Source: Pedobacter polysacchareus
Lineage (GTDB): Bacteria; Bacteroidota; Bacteroidia; Sphingobacteriales; Sphingobacteriaceae
Direction of reading: 5' to 3'
Length of the DNA: 64,000 nucleotides
Assembly: GCF_019802255.1 (NCBI RefSeq)
Contig: NZ_JAHYSS010000001.1
Coordinates: forward strand, 186,001 to 250,000
The notes beneath the pieces were generated by a model, which was given only the letters and a program-made list of their open reading frames with translations, was not told where the DNA came from and searched no databases. Position numbers and translations under genes: made by a program. Below, in pieces: positions 25,718 to 34,574 of the stretch (position 1 is its first letter; every line of letters starts with the position of its first letter).

Positions 25718-26791
25718 ATGCAATTTACTGCCAAGCAGATAAGCGAATTTATAGATGGCACCATTGAAGGCGATGAAAATGCTAAGGTAACAGAACTTTC
25801 TAAGATAGAAAATGGTACTGCTGGGTCTTTATGTTTTTTGTCTAATCCTAAATATGAAAACTATTTATACTCCACGAAGGCTTCAGTTGTCATCGTAGGG
25901 AATGATTTTTTTCCTTCTCAGCCTATAGAAAGCACTTTAATTAAAGTGGCTGATCCTTACAGTGCGTTTTCAGTTTTACTGGAGAAATACAATGAAGTGA
26001 TCAACCAGATGAATGCGCAGTCAGGTATTGAGCAGCCATGTTTCATCCATCCTTCTGCAAAAATTGGTAAGAATGTATTCATTGCAGCCTTCAGTTATAT
26101 CAGTGAAAATGTGGTGATTGGTAATGATACCAAAATCCAGTCGCAGGTATTCGTAGGTGCAGATACCCTAATTGGAAACAACTGTCAGATTTTTCCTGGC
26201 GTAAAAATATACAACCGTTCTGTGCTTGGTGATAACATCGTCATTCATGCAAATACCGTAATTGGCAGTGATGGTTTTGGCTTTGCGCCGCAACCAGATG
26301 GCACGTATACGAAGATTGCACAGATCGGCAATGTGGTGATTGAAGACGATGTTGAGATTGGTGCAAATACGTCGATAGACCGGGCAACAATGGGCTCTAC
26401 TTTCATTAGAAAAGGAGTAAAACTGGACAATCTGATTCAAATCGCACATAATGTGGATGTAGGCGCTCACACTGTAGTGGCCGCACAAACCGGAATTTCC
26501 GGCAGCACAAAAATCGGTGAAAACTCGGTTATTGGCGGACAAGTTGGTATTGCCGGTCACCTCAGCCTTGCAAAAGGAACTCAGATTGGTGCTCAGGCAG
26601 GAATCAACTTCAATACCACCACCGAATTTAAACAATGGCATGGCAGCCCCGCACAGCCTTTAAGAGACTGGATGAGGGCTTCAGTGATCTTTAAACAACT
26701 GCCAACGGTCGAAAAACGAATCGGAGCATTAGAAAATACGATCTCAGAACTCAAAGCAATAATTGAACAAAACAGCACAATAGCAAAATAA
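25718..26791 (+). CDS. lpxD: UDP-3-O-(3-hydroxyacyl)glucosamine N-acyltransferase
   Basis: 357 residues. LpxD adds the second 3-hydroxyacyl chain to UDP-3-O-acylglucosamine, the third step of lipid A synthesis. An N-terminal uridine-binding domain (about 1-100, with [15 protein letters not shown]) is followed by left-handed beta-helix hexapeptide repeats. The catalytic histidine is in [11 protein letters not shown], and the SDGFGFAP motif is present. A C-terminal helix closes the trimer. The stop overlaps the lpxC-fabZ start by one base, so these genes form an operon driven by the promoter at 25683. Confidence 0.96.
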   Translation: MQFTAKQISEFIDGTIEGDENAKVTELSKIENGTAGSLCFLSNPKYENYLYSTKASVVIVGNDFFPSQPIESTLIKVADPYSAFSVLLEKYNEVINQMNAQSGIEQPCFIHPSAKIGKNVFIAAFSYISENVVIGNDTKIQSQVFVGADTLIGNNCQIFPGVKIYNRSVLGDNIVIHANTVIGSDGFGFAPQPDGTYTKIAQIGNVVIEDDVEIGANTSIDRATMGSTFIRKGVKLDNLIQIAHNVDVGAHTVVAAQTGISGSTKIGENSVIGGQVGIAGHLSLAKGTQIGAQAGINFNTTTEFKQWHGSPAQPLRDWMRASVIFKQLPTVEKRIGALENTISELKAIIEQNSTIAK

Positions 26792-28203
26792 TGAATGTGA
26801 AGCAAAAAACCATAAAAGGCGAAGTTTCTGTATCTGGAGTAGGCCTGCATACCGGAGCAAATGTGACGCTTACTTTTTGTCCGGCACCAGAAAATCACGG
26901 ATTTAAATTTCAAAGAACCGATTTACCGGGTAGTCCGATTGTGGATGCTGATTGTGACAACGTTACGGATACAGCAAGAGGAACTACAATTTCTCAAAAT
27001 GGCGCTAGCATCAGTACAGTAGAGCATGTAATGGCCTCGTTGGTGGGAATGGACCTGGATAACGTATTGATTAAGTTAGACGGCCCGGAAACGCCAATCA
27101 TGGATGGCAGCGCGATTATGTTCCTGGAAGCACTGGAAAGTGTAGGTGCCCAGTTACAAAGTGTAGACCGTGAGTATTTCACGATTCCTCATAACATTAC
27201 TTATACAGAACCAGATAGAAAAGTGGAGATTGTGGCGATGCCATTAGACGATTACAGATTTACCTGTATGATCGACTATAATTCTCCTGTTTTGGGTAGT
27301 CAGCATGCTGGAATTTCCAGCATTGCAGAATTTAAAAAAGAAATTGCTTCCTGCAGGACCTTCTGTTTCCTTCACGAATTGGAATACCAACTTCAAAATA
27401 ACCTGATTAAAGGGGGAGATTTGAACAATGCCATCGTGATTGTTGATAAAGAAGTGACTAAAGAGGAGTTAGACCACCTGGCGAAAATCTTCAACAGAAG
27501 CGCGATAGAAGTGGCTCCTCAAGGCATTTTAAATAATATGGAATTGCGTCACCAAAATGAGCCTGCAAGACATAAATTGTTGGATATGATCGGTGACCTT
27601 GCTTTGGTAGGGGTGCATTTAAAAGGTCATATCATGGCTGCTCGACCTGGACATGCTGCCAATGTGGCTTTTGCTAAGAAAATCAAAGCAGCCATTAAAA
27701 AAGAGAAAAATAAAAAAGTACAGCATATCTATGATCCATCTGTAAAACCATTATATGATGTGGTGCAGATTATGGATATTCTGCCGCACAGACAGCCATT
27801 CCTGTTTATCGATAAGATTTTGGAATTGTCTAAAACACACGTAGTTGGTGTTAAGAATGTAACGATGAACGAAGAGTTCTTTAAAGGACACTTCCCAGGA
27901 GCACCGGTATTTCCAGGTGTAATCCAAATCGAAGCAATGGCACAAACCGGTGGTATTTTAGTATTAAGTACCGTTGAAGATCCAAGAAATTACCTGACTT
28001 TGTTTTTGAAAATTGACAATGTACGTTTTAGAGCCCAGGTTTTACCTGGTGATACGATCGTGTTCAGGTGTGACTTAATGGAGCCCATCAGAAGAGGTAT
28101 CGCTCAGATGAAAGGTGTCGGCATGGTAGGTGGTAAAGTTGTGGTGGAAGCAGAGATGATGGCCCAAATTGTTAAAGTAAAAGAAAGCGAAACCGTATCA
28201 TGA
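26791..28203 (+). CDS. lpxC-fabZ: Bifunctional UDP-3-O-acyl-GlcNAc deacetylase / 3-hydroxyacyl-ACP dehydratase
   Basis: 470 residues fusing two enzymes. Residues 1 to about 310 are LpxC, the zinc deacetylase committing to lipid A: zinc ligands H79 in STVEHVMASL and the His/Asp of RHKLLDMIGD, plus HLKGHIMAARPGH. Residues about 320-470 are FabZ, with LPHRQPFLFIDKI, the catalytic histidine in FKGHFPGAPVFPG and the glutamate in IEAMAQTGG. FabZ dehydrates hydroxyacyl-ACP, the same pool LpxA and LpxD use, so the fusion may balance fatty-acid and lipid A flux. The fusion is typical of Bacteroidota. Its stop overlaps the lpxA start (ATGA). Confidence 0.96.
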   Translation: MNVKQKTIKGEVSVSGVGLHTGANVTLTFCPAPENHGFKFQRTDLPGSPIVDADCDNVTDTARGTTISQNGASISTVEHVMASLVGMDLDNVLIKLDGPETPIMDGSAIMFLEALESVGAQLQSVDREYFTIPHNITYTEPDRKVEIVAMPLDDYRFTCMIDYNSPVLGSQHAGISSIAEFKKEIASCRTFCFLHELEYQLQNNLIKGGDLNNAIVIVDKEVTKEELDHLAKIFNRSAIEVAPQGILNNMELRHQNEPARHKLLDMIGDLALVGVHLKGHIMAARPGHAANVAFAKKIKAAIKKEKNKKVQHIYDPSVKPLYDVVQIMDILPHRQPFLFIDKILELSKTHVVGVKNVTMNEEFFKGHFPGAPVFPGVIQIEAMAQTGGILVLSTVEDPRNYLTLFLKIDNVRFRAQVLPGDTIVFRCDLMEPIRRGIAQMKGVGMVGGKVVVEAEMMAQIVKVKESETVS

Positions 28204-28985
28204 TACAACCCTTAGCGTATATACATCCGCAGGCAAAAATTGCCGATAATGTAGTAATTGAGCCTTTTGCAGTGATACACAAGGATGTAGAAATTGGGGA
28301 AGGTACCTGGATCGGGTCAAATGTGGTCATCATGGATGGCGCTAGAATTGGTAAAAACTGTCGGGTATTTCCAGGATCAGTGATCTCTGGAGTGCCTCAG
28401 GATCTGAAATTTGCAGGAGAAGTAACGACTGCAGAAATTGGCGATAATACCACGATCAGAGAGTGCGTAACCATCAATAGAGGTACAAAAGATAAATGGA
28501 AAACGGTGATCGGCAGCAACTGTCTGATTCAGGCGTATTCTCACATTGCTCATGATTGTGAGGTAGGTGATCACTGTATTTTCTCTAACAGCACCACACT
28601 TGCAGGTCACATCACCATCGGTGATTATGTGGTTCTGGCCGGTTTGGTCGCGATCCATCAGTTTGTAAAAGTGGGTTCTCATGCCTTTGTAACCGGTGGT
28701 TCATTGGTGAGAAAAGATGTTCCTCCGTATGTGAAAGCAGCTCGTGAGCCACTTTCTTATGCCGGGATCAACTCTGTTGGTTTGAGAAGAAGAGGGTTTT
28801 CTTCGGAACAAATCAATGAAATTCAGGAAATTTACCGCGTATTATTTGTGAAACACAACAATGTAAGTAAAGCATTGGACATGATTGAAGCAGAGTTCGC
28901 ACCTACAGAAATCAGAGACGAAATCTTAGAATTCATCAGAAACTCGAATAGAGGGGTGATGAAGGGCTTTGGTTCTGGTAGCTAA
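28200..28985 (+). CDS. lpxA: UDP-N-acetylglucosamine acyltransferase
   Basis: 261 residues, normal length. LpxA transfers a 3-hydroxyacyl chain from ACP to the 3-OH of UDP-GlcNAc, the first lipid A step. Hexapeptide repeats fill residues 1-190, with the catalytic histidine in SHIAHDCEVG, the GVPQDLKF loop and the GINSVGLRRRGF segment. A helical C-terminal domain follows. The start overlaps the lpxC-fabZ stop by four bases. Confidence 0.96.
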   Translation: MIQPLAYIHPQAKIADNVVIEPFAVIHKDVEIGEGTWIGSNVVIMDGARIGKNCRVFPGSVISGVPQDLKFAGEVTTAEIGDNTTIRECVTINRGTKDKWKTVIGSNCLIQAYSHIAHDCEVGDHCIFSNSTTLAGHITIGDYVVLAGLVAIHQFVKVGSHAFVTGGSLVRKDVPPYVKAAREPLSYAGINSVGLRRRGFSSEQINEIQEIYRVLFVKHNNVSKALDMIEAEFAPTEIRDEILEFIRNSNRGVMKGFGSGS

Positions 28986-28994
28986 TACATATTG

Positions 28995-29609
28995 ATGAAA
29001 ATCAGTTTAGATAAGGCCGGAAGACGGTTCAACCAGGAGTGGATTTTTCGTAACCTCAGTTATGAATTCAAGGCCCCTGGTACTTACGCTATCCTCGGAC
29101 CAAATGGTTCGGGAAAGTCGACCTTATTGAGCATGATTCTCGGTAATTTATCTCCTTCTGAGGGTTTAATCAGCTATCAGAAGGAGAAAGTTGTTCCCGT
29201 CGAAAACATTTATCAGCACCTCAGCTTCGCCGCACCTTACCTCGATTTAATCGAAGAGTTTACGCTCGAAGAGACGATAGATTTCCATTTCAAATTTAAA
29301 GGGCTGTACAAGGACATGACCAAGGAAGGGGTGTTAGAGTTGCTGGGACTGAAGAAGTCGCAGGATAAGGCTTTAAAATACTTCTCTTCGGGAATGAAAC
29401 AGCGTACCAAACTCGCTTTAGCCTTTTGCAGCAGTACACCAATTTTGCTTTTAGATGAGCCAACGTCTAACCTGGATCAACAGGGAGTAGACTGGTATTT
29501 GCGCTTAATCGCTGATTTTACCGACGAAAGATTAGTCATAGTAGGGTCAAATCAGGAGGTCGAGTATTCATTTTGTGAGCATTTCATCCAGGTAACTGAC
29601 TATAAATAA
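28995..29609 (+). CDS. ABC transporter ATP-binding protein
   Basis: 204 residues from the ATG at 28995; a TTG one codon earlier is open but less likely. Walker A is GPNGSGKST, the signature is YFSSGMKQRTKLALAF and Walker B is ILLLDEPTSNLD. There is one cassette and no membrane segment. It follows lpxA after nine bases and is probably in the lipid A operon. No permease gene is adjacent, so the membrane partner is unknown. Confidence 0.85.
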   Translation: MKISLDKAGRRFNQEWIFRNLSYEFKAPGTYAILGPNGSGKSTLLSMILGNLSPSEGLISYQKEKVVPVENIYQHLSFAAPYLDLIEEFTLEETIDFHFKFKGLYKDMTKEGVLELLGLKKSQDKALKYFSSGMKQRTKLALAFCSSTPILLLDEPTSNLDQQGVDWYLRLIADFTDERLVIVGSNQEVEYSFCEHFIQVTDYK

Positions 29610-29691
29610 TGTCATGTTTTTATTTTTTTTCGCCCTTGAAAGGCGTTTAAACGAAGAAAAGCGTATAAATAAATATTTTTTTAAAATACTA

Positions 29692-29722
29692 TTGTGAGAT
29701 TCAAAAATAGTATTTACCTTTG
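29692..29722 (+). promoter_or_regulatory. Consensus Bacteroidota promoter of a probable small RNA
   Basis: TTG (29692-29694), a 20-base spacer and TACCTTTG (29715-29722) give a strong match. It fires into a region without a gene that ends in a terminator about 165 bases later. The same TTG-N20-TACCTTTG layout precedes ahpC at 42070. Confidence 0.72.
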
Positions 29723-29728
29723 CAGAAC

Positions 29729-29892
29729 GAAATAAGGACCTGAGGGTCAGTAATATTTCAGATAAAATGACAAAATAAGAACCTGTGAAAACAGGGGAAA
29801 TATATAAAGATAATAAAATAAGAATTTTCATAGTTTAGTTTTAGGTTTAGGTTGATTGTGGCTTCGGAGTGGTTCCCGAAGCCATCTTTTTT
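29729..29892 (+). ncRNA. Probable small RNA upstream of 5-formyltetrahydrofolate cyclo-ligase (6S RNA candidate by synteny)
   Basis: The 5' end is set from the promoter at 29692-29722 and the 3' end from the terminator at 29859-29892, giving about 165 nt. The region has no open frame of note. Predicted helices are GACC/GGTC at the 5' end, then ATATTTC (about 29753-29759) with GAAATAT, enclosing a CCTGT-GAAA-ACAGG hairpin, then the terminator stem. In many proteobacteria the 6S RNA gene ssrS lies directly before ygfA, which encodes the same enzyme as the next gene here. That synteny suggests 6S RNA, but I do not see its long rod-like fold, so the family remains open. Confidence 0.5.
29859..29892 (+). 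terminator. Strong intrinsic terminator of the small RNA
   Basis: TGGCTTCGG (29859-29867) pairs perfectly with CCGAAGCCA (29876-29884) and is followed by TCTTTTTTT. The T-run is on the plus strand, matching the promoter at 29692. Confidence 0.85.
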
Positions 29893-30000
29893 TACAGGTT
29901 TTTTTCGCCAATGGCAGCGCCCATGCCATTCATTTTCCCTTTATTTGTATCTTGAGCTTCCTAATACCACTGCTGGGTTTTGGAATCAGCAATAAGAAAT

Positions 30001-30570
30001 ATGGACAAAGCAGGCATCAGAAAACAAATTTTACCCATCAGAAAGGCGCTTTCTCCAGAAGAGGTGCAGGAACTTACTGAAAAGCTACTGGAGCAGTTTA
30101 AACTGCTCGACCTATCCAAGGTTAAAACCCTTCACATTTTCCTACCCATTAAGTCCCAGAATGAACCGGATACTTTTTTGATCATCAATTGGCTGAAAGT
30201 GCATCATCCGGAGATTAAGATTGTGGTGCCAAGGGCGGATTTTGAAACTTCATTAATGACACCTCATTATTTTGAGGGTATGGACGACCTGGAAATGAAT
30301 GCCTATCAGATTCTGGAGCCTGCAAAGGCAAAAATTCATGAGGGAGAGATACAGATGGTAATCGTGCCTTTGATTGCGTTTGATCGAAATGGGTACCGTG
30401 TAGGGTATGGAAAAGGCTTCTACGACCGATTCTTACAAGGAATAAGGACGGAAAAGATCGGCCTGTCGCTATTAGATGAATTGGTTGAAATTGACAATGT
30501 CAACGCGCATGATGTGCAGCTTGATCGTTGTATTACGCCAAACCAGACTTACGTTTTCCCGATATCCTGA
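30001..30570 (+). CDS. 5-formyltetrahydrofolate cyclo-ligase
   Basis: 189 residues from the ATG at 30001 (MDKAGIRKQILPIRKALS), the normal family N terminus; an upstream TTG at 29980 only extends the frame. The enzyme converts 5-formyl-THF to 5,10-methenyl-THF with ATP. The C-terminal signature GYGKGFYDRFL is intact and VIVPLIAFDRNGYRVG precedes it. A probable small RNA is encoded just upstream, separated by a terminator, so the gene needs its own promoter near 29893-30000. Confidence 0.93.
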   Translation: MDKAGIRKQILPIRKALSPEEVQELTEKLLEQFKLLDLSKVKTLHIFLPIKSQNEPDTFLIINWLKVHHPEIKIVVPRADFETSLMTPHYFEGMDDLEMNAYQILEPAKAKIHEGEIQMVIVPLIAFDRNGYRVGYGKGFYDRFLQGIRTEKIGLSLLDELVEIDNVNAHDVQLDRCITPNQTYVFPIS

Positions 30571-30595
30571 ATGATCTTTTTAGCTGTTTTATGCC

Positions 30596-31621
30596 TTAAC
30601 GGAGCTGGGCTTTTATAAAATCAGTCACCAGATAAGCAATGGTTTTTGCGGGAGCAGTGCTTTCTCTCCCGTCGCTCATTTTGGTGGCAGCTTCACATAA
30701 GTGCATATAGGCGAATTTTTTCTTCGTTTGAAGGATGATCTTCCGGATGTCGTTAAGATGGAATCCTGAGGGGGTAAAAGCGCTAGAGAGCATATTTTCT
30801 ACGCAGTCAAGGTCTATTTCCAATCCAGTGGGATTGGTTAAGCCAGAAAGAAGGGGTTGCAGTTCAATCAGGTAACTGTGGTCTATACCTAACAAGTCAT
30901 CAAAAAATACAGCATTTATATGCTGATTTTTTGAAATTTCAGTTAAAATAGCGCTGTTGTTATAGTTTTGATGCAGGCCGAAAATGGAATAATGCTGTAG
31001 AAATCCATGCTTTAAGGCATAACTAAAGCCATTTCCACTGTGTCTGCCTTTTGCAGGACGAAGATCGGCATGGGCATCTATGTTGAGCACATCCATCTGT
31101 TTTTCAAAGCCCAGGGAGCATCCTTTAAGAATCGGATAAGCGTTGTTATGGCCTCCGCCTATAATGATGGGCGTTTTTCCTGCTGCTATGATTTTTTGAA
31201 TAACTGGATAAACTTGTTCATCAATATCGGCAACTGCATTTTCAAGCTCGGTATTCTCGATATTGGTGTTTTTCAGGCCGATGTTTTCCGAATCGATGTG
31301 CTCTAAATTGTTTTTTTCTGGATCTGGGAATTCAAAATGTCCGAGCACCATTAGTTCATTTCCTGATAAAAAATGGGTGCTTTGTGTATTTAATAAGGCT
31401 TTTAGGGCCGGAATCCAGGCTGTAGCCGCACCGGCAATGCCCTGGTTGGCACGAACGCCAATGTCTTCTGGAATGCCCAGCAGCACAAAGCGAGCAGGGC
31501 TATCTTTCAACTGCTCCCATCCAGAAAATAGAAGTACCTGTTCGCCAATTTTGCTTTCGCCTGCTCTTGAATTGACCAGCGCTGAAATTCTCGCTTTATC
31601 GTATGTTTTTAAGGCTTCCAT
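30596..31621 (-). CDS. hutG: Formimidoylglutamase-like protein (arginase/ureohydrolase family)
   Basis: 341 residues. The ureohydrolase manganese motifs are present in altered form: GGGHNNAYP (usually GGDH), NIDAHADLR (DAHxD) and LEIDLDCVEN (usually DxDxxDP). It starts inside the stop of hutI (TAATG overlap), so its likely role is the last step of histidine degradation, formiminoglutamate to glutamate plus formamide. The divergent metal motifs leave some doubt about the exact reaction. No hutH or hutU is present in the window. Confidence 0.8.
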   Translation of the reverse strand: MEALKTYDKARISALVNSRAGESKIGEQVLLFSGWEQLKDSPARFVLLGIPEDIGVRANQGIAGAATAWIPALKALLNTQSTHFLSGNELMVLGHFEFPDPEKNNLEHIDSENIGLKNTNIENTELENAVADIDEQVYPVIQKIIAAGKTPIIIGGGHNNAYPILKGCSLGFEKQMDVLNIDAHADLRPAKGRHSGNGFSYALKHGFLQHYSIFGLHQNYNNSAILTEISKNQHINAVFFDDLLGIDHSYLIELQPLLSGLTNPTGLEIDLDCVENMLSSAFTPSGFHLNDIRKIILQTKKKFAYMHLCEAATKMSDGRESTAPAKTIAYLVTDFIKAQLR

Positions 31622-32865
31622 TAGTAGATTTTACCGTTAAGAATCAGCGTCTTTATTTGGGATTGTCCGAAACTGTAAGGCAGAAAAGCCAGAGAGGATA
31701 GTGGTCTGGTAATGATCAGGTTCGCTTTTTTTCCTTTCGTAATGCTGCCTGTCAGGGCGCTCAGTTCCATTGCTGCCGCTCCGTTTAGGGTACAGGCATT
31801 TATAGCCTCTTCTGGCAGCATTTTTAATTTGATACAGCCTAAAGAAAGCACAAAATTCATGTTGCCGGATGGGGTAGATCCTGGGTTATAGTCGCTGGCA
31901 AGTGCCACAGGGACATTGGACTGGATTAGCGCAGGTGCATTGGCAAAAGGAATGCCCAGGTAAAAAGAACAGGATGGCAGTAGGGTGGCGATGGTGTTTC
32001 CTTCAGTCAGTGATGCGATGGTAGCCTCATCAGTGGCTTCCAGATGGTCTACAGAGACGGCCTGATGTTTTACGCCGATTTGTACGCCTCCTGATATGGA
32101 AAGCTGATTCGCATGGATTTTTGGCTTGAGGCCATATTGTGCCGCGGCAGTCAGCAATTGATCTGTCTCCTCAACGGAGAAAAATCCTTGTTCACAAAAT
32201 ACATCCATATAATCTGCCAGACCTTCGTCTGCAATTTTTGGCAGCATTTGGTCTATAATCAGCGAAATATACCCCTGATGGTCATTTTTATAGGCAAGGG
32301 GGAAGGCGTGTGCAGCTAGAAAACTGGCTTTTACCGGAATCGGAAAGCTTTCTTTTAGTCGGCGGATTACCCGCAACATTTTCAGTTCACTGGCTAAAGA
32401 CAGGCCATAACCGCTTTTAATCTCTATAGCGCCGGTACCTTGGCGGATCACATCGTTTAAGCGCAGGGAAGCCGCCTCAAAAAGTGCTTCTTCGTCTGCG
32501 ACTTGCATTTTTGCTGCGGAATTTAGGATTCCACCTCCCGCAGCAGCAATTTCTTCATAGCTTTTCCCTGCAATTTTCATCACGAATTCTTCCTCCCTTG
32601 GGGCGGCGAAAACAATATGAGAATGGGAGTCACACCAGGAAGGCAGTACATAACCACCTTCCGCAGACCATGTTTCGAGCTCATTTGGCAATTGCAGCGG
32701 GAGGGCATTCATGGTTCCAAAGTCACTGATCAGCCCATCTTCACAAAGGAGCCAGGCATTTTCCAAAAGCGGAAGTTGTGCCATTTCGGCACCTCTGAGC
32801 ATCTTCAGCCCTTTAGGATGTAAGCCAACGAGGGTTCCGATGTGGGTGATGAGTAATGAAGCCAT
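31621..32865 (-). CDS. hutI: Imidazolonepropionase
   Basis: 414 residues from the ATG at 32865 (MASLLITHIGTLVG). A longer frame to 32907 would run into the xth gene and adds no family sequence. HutI opens 4-imidazolone-5-propionate to N-formiminoglutamate. The amidohydrolase metal motif is DSHSHIVFAAPREEEF. EIKSGYGLS, HANQLSISGG and ALASDYNPGS are conserved blocks. It is translationally coupled to hutG and starts 11 bases after xth. Confidence 0.94.
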   Translation of the reverse strand: MASLLITHIGTLVGLHPKGLKMLRGAEMAQLPLLENAWLLCEDGLISDFGTMNALPLQLPNELETWSAEGGYVLPSWCDSHSHIVFAAPREEEFVMKIAGKSYEEIAAAGGGILNSAAKMQVADEEALFEAASLRLNDVIRQGTGAIEIKSGYGLSLASELKMLRVIRRLKESFPIPVKASFLAAHAFPLAYKNDHQGYISLIIDQMLPKIADEGLADYMDVFCEQGFFSVEETDQLLTAAAQYGLKPKIHANQLSISGGVQIGVKHQAVSVDHLEATDEATIASLTEGNTIATLLPSCSFYLGIPFANAPALIQSNVPVALASDYNPGSTPSGNMNFVLSLGCIKLKMLPEEAINACTLNGAAAMELSALTGSITKGKKANLIITRPLSSLAFLPYSFGQSQIKTLILNGKIY

Positions 32866-32876
32866 GGTTAAAGTGG

Positions 32877-33647
32877 TTAAGTGGTGAGTTCTAACATCAC
32901 CGGACAATGGTCAGAATGAACGGCATCTGCTAAAATAGTCACGTTTTTTAGTCTTTCCAACATTGGTTTACTGGCCAAATGGTAATCGATACGCCAACCC
33001 AGGTTTTTTCCTCTGGAACCGGCTCTGAAACTCCACCAGGTATAATGGTGCGGATCCTTGTTGAAATGTCTGAAAGTGTCAATAAAGCCATTTGTCAGGA
33101 ACATTTCCATCCACTCTCTTTCTTCTGGTAAAAATCCTGAGGAATTTGCGTTAGATTTTGGATTATGAATGTCGATTGCCGTATGACAGATGTTGTAATC
33201 TCCGGAAATGATCAGATGAGCATACTCTTTCTTTAATTCTCCGATATAGTGGTCAAAAAAACGCATAAATTCATACTTTTTAACCTGTCTGTCGTCTCCA
33301 CTGGAGCCAGATGGCAGGTAAACACTCATTAAAGAGAAATTGTCGAAGTCTGCACGGAGAATACGTCCTTCTTTGTCGATCCATTCTTCTCCACAGCCAT
33401 ATTCTACATGATTAGGTTTGATTTTTGTTAAAATGGCCACGCCGCTGTATCCTTTTTTTTCTGCTGGAAACCAGTAATGGTGGTAGCCGAGCTGTTCAAT
33501 TAAGGCCAGGATTTCTGGAATCTGGATCGGCAATGCTTTAACTTCCTGCAGGCAAACCATGTCGGCATCGGTAGTCTGTAACCAGCCAATGAAATTTTTT
33601 GTAGTGGCAGAACGTATGCCGTTGACGTTGTAAGAGATGATTTTCAT
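32877..33647 (-). CDS. xth: Exodeoxyribonuclease III
   Basis: 256 residues of the ExoIII/AP-endonuclease family, a Mg-dependent enzyme of base excision repair. The motifs MKIISYNVNGIRSA, the catalytic glutamate in CLQEVKA, SGDYNICHTAIDIH, FIDTFRHF and the final HSDHCPVMLEL are all intact. It precedes hutI by 11 bases, probably in one transcript, though the functions are unrelated. Confidence 0.95.
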   Translation of the reverse strand: MKIISYNVNGIRSATTKNFIGWLQTTDADMVCLQEVKALPIQIPEILALIEQLGYHHYWFPAEKKGYSGVAILTKIKPNHVEYGCGEEWIDKEGRILRADFDNFSLMSVYLPSGSSGDDRQVKKYEFMRFFDHYIGELKKEYAHLIISGDYNICHTAIDIHNPKSNANSSGFLPEEREWMEMFLTNGFIDTFRHFNKDPHHYTWWSFRAGSRGKNLGWRIDYHLASKPMLERLKNVTILADAVHSDHCPVMLELTT

Positions 33648-33760
33648 CAGTATTGTTGTGTTATAGTGTCTCTGAAAGGGATTTGTTTCCTTTACAGGTG
33701 ATGTTTATTGGTGCTAAATATAGCTCAGCATTTTTTGGGGAAGCGCTTAAAGGGGGGCGA

Positions 33761-34480
33761 TTAATAAGCCGAAGCGTCAGTCACTAATTCTTCCTGACGT
33801 TTCATTTCTTTCTCCAGTTTTTTTACCTCTCGGCGTTTCAAAACCGTAATTGTCATTCTGACATCTACTACTGGGCGGTCATTTTTATCGGTTTCAACGC
33901 CAGCGACCTGATCAATCAGGTCGATCCCTCTCACCACTTCTCCATAAACGGTATAATTGCGGTCTAGGTGTGGTACGCCGCCAATCGTTTTATAAACTTC
34001 ACGCTGATAGGCCGGGATTTTTGCTTTTAACCTTTTTGTTTCAGTCATGTCCAATTCCTCATCAGTAAACTTGCGGCCCTGAGCCAGGTAAAACTGACTG
34101 CCGCTGGATGCCTTTTCTGGATTGTCGTCGCGGGCGGCCGCTAATACGCCTTTTTTATGGAACAAACTATCGCGAAATTCTGCAGGAACAGTATAGCCAA
34201 CGCTTCCTTCTCCAAGCTGCTGTCCGGGTTTCGCATTTTTAGTGCTCGGATCGCCGCCCTGAATCATAAAATTCTTGATCACCCTGTGGAATAAGGTATT
34301 GTTGTAAACGCCTTTCTTCGTCAACTTCAGAAAGTTATCCCGGTGCAGCGGGGTTTCATTGTAGAGCATGATGATACATTCTCCCTGATCGGTTTTTAGC
34401 CTTACATATTGGTGTTTTGGTTTTGCAGCAAAGGCGGTGCTGAAGCAAAGACACAAGATAAGTACACAGAATTTCTTCAT
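33761..34480 (-). CDS. Secreted peptidyl-prolyl cis-trans isomerase, cyclophilin type
   Basis: 239 residues with a signal peptide (1-18, ending AFAAK). The cyclophilin core shows NTLFHRVIKNFMIQGGDP, GQQLGEGSVGYTVPAEF and GSQFYLAQGR. About 30 residues of charged sequence (MTETKRLKAKIPAYQREVYK) are inserted before the GGVPHLDRNYTVYGEVV strand, and a charged tail follows. It is predicted to act in protein folding in the periplasm. No operon partner is close. Confidence 0.9.
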   Translation of the reverse strand: MKKFCVLILCLCFSTAFAAKPKHQYVRLKTDQGECIIMLYNETPLHRDNFLKLTKKGVYNNTLFHRVIKNFMIQGGDPSTKNAKPGQQLGEGSVGYTVPAEFRDSLFHKKGVLAAARDDNPEKASSGSQFYLAQGRKFTDEELDMTETKRLKAKIPAYQREVYKTIGGVPHLDRNYTVYGEVVRGIDLIDQVAGVETDKNDRPVVDVRMTITVLKRREVKKLEKEMKRQEELVTDASAY

Positions 34481-34559
34481 TATTTAGTCAAATTTAGGGC
34501 TAAGTTAAGGTAAATCTGCTTTATTAAAAGGGGCAGTCGTTTTCTCTCATAATTATGAC

Positions 34560-34567
34560 TAGTTTTG
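34560..34567 (+). promoter_or_regulatory. Putative -7 element of the metal-handling genes
   Basis: TAGTTTTG matches TAnnTTTG and ends seven bases before the ATG at 34575, implying a very short leader. The -33 region (around 34538) is only T-rich. Confidence 0.5.
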
Positions 34568-34574
34568 TTAAAAC

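Larger units (their letters stand above)
29610..30000. other. 391-base gap between the ABC ATPase and 5-FCL genes
   Basis: The gap contains a consensus promoter (29692-29722), a roughly 160-base structured transcript region and a strong intrinsic terminator (29859-29892), described separately. The short open frames on either strand have no protein-like features. Confidence 0.6.

Noticed and set aside
29568..29831. 87-residue minus-strand frame over the small RNA region
   Set aside because: No family resemblance; the promoter and terminator signals are on the plus strand and better explained by an RNA.
32866..32907. Upstream extension of hutI to a start at 32907
   Set aside because: It overlaps the xth gene and lacks family sequence; the ATG at 32865 gives the normal N terminus.
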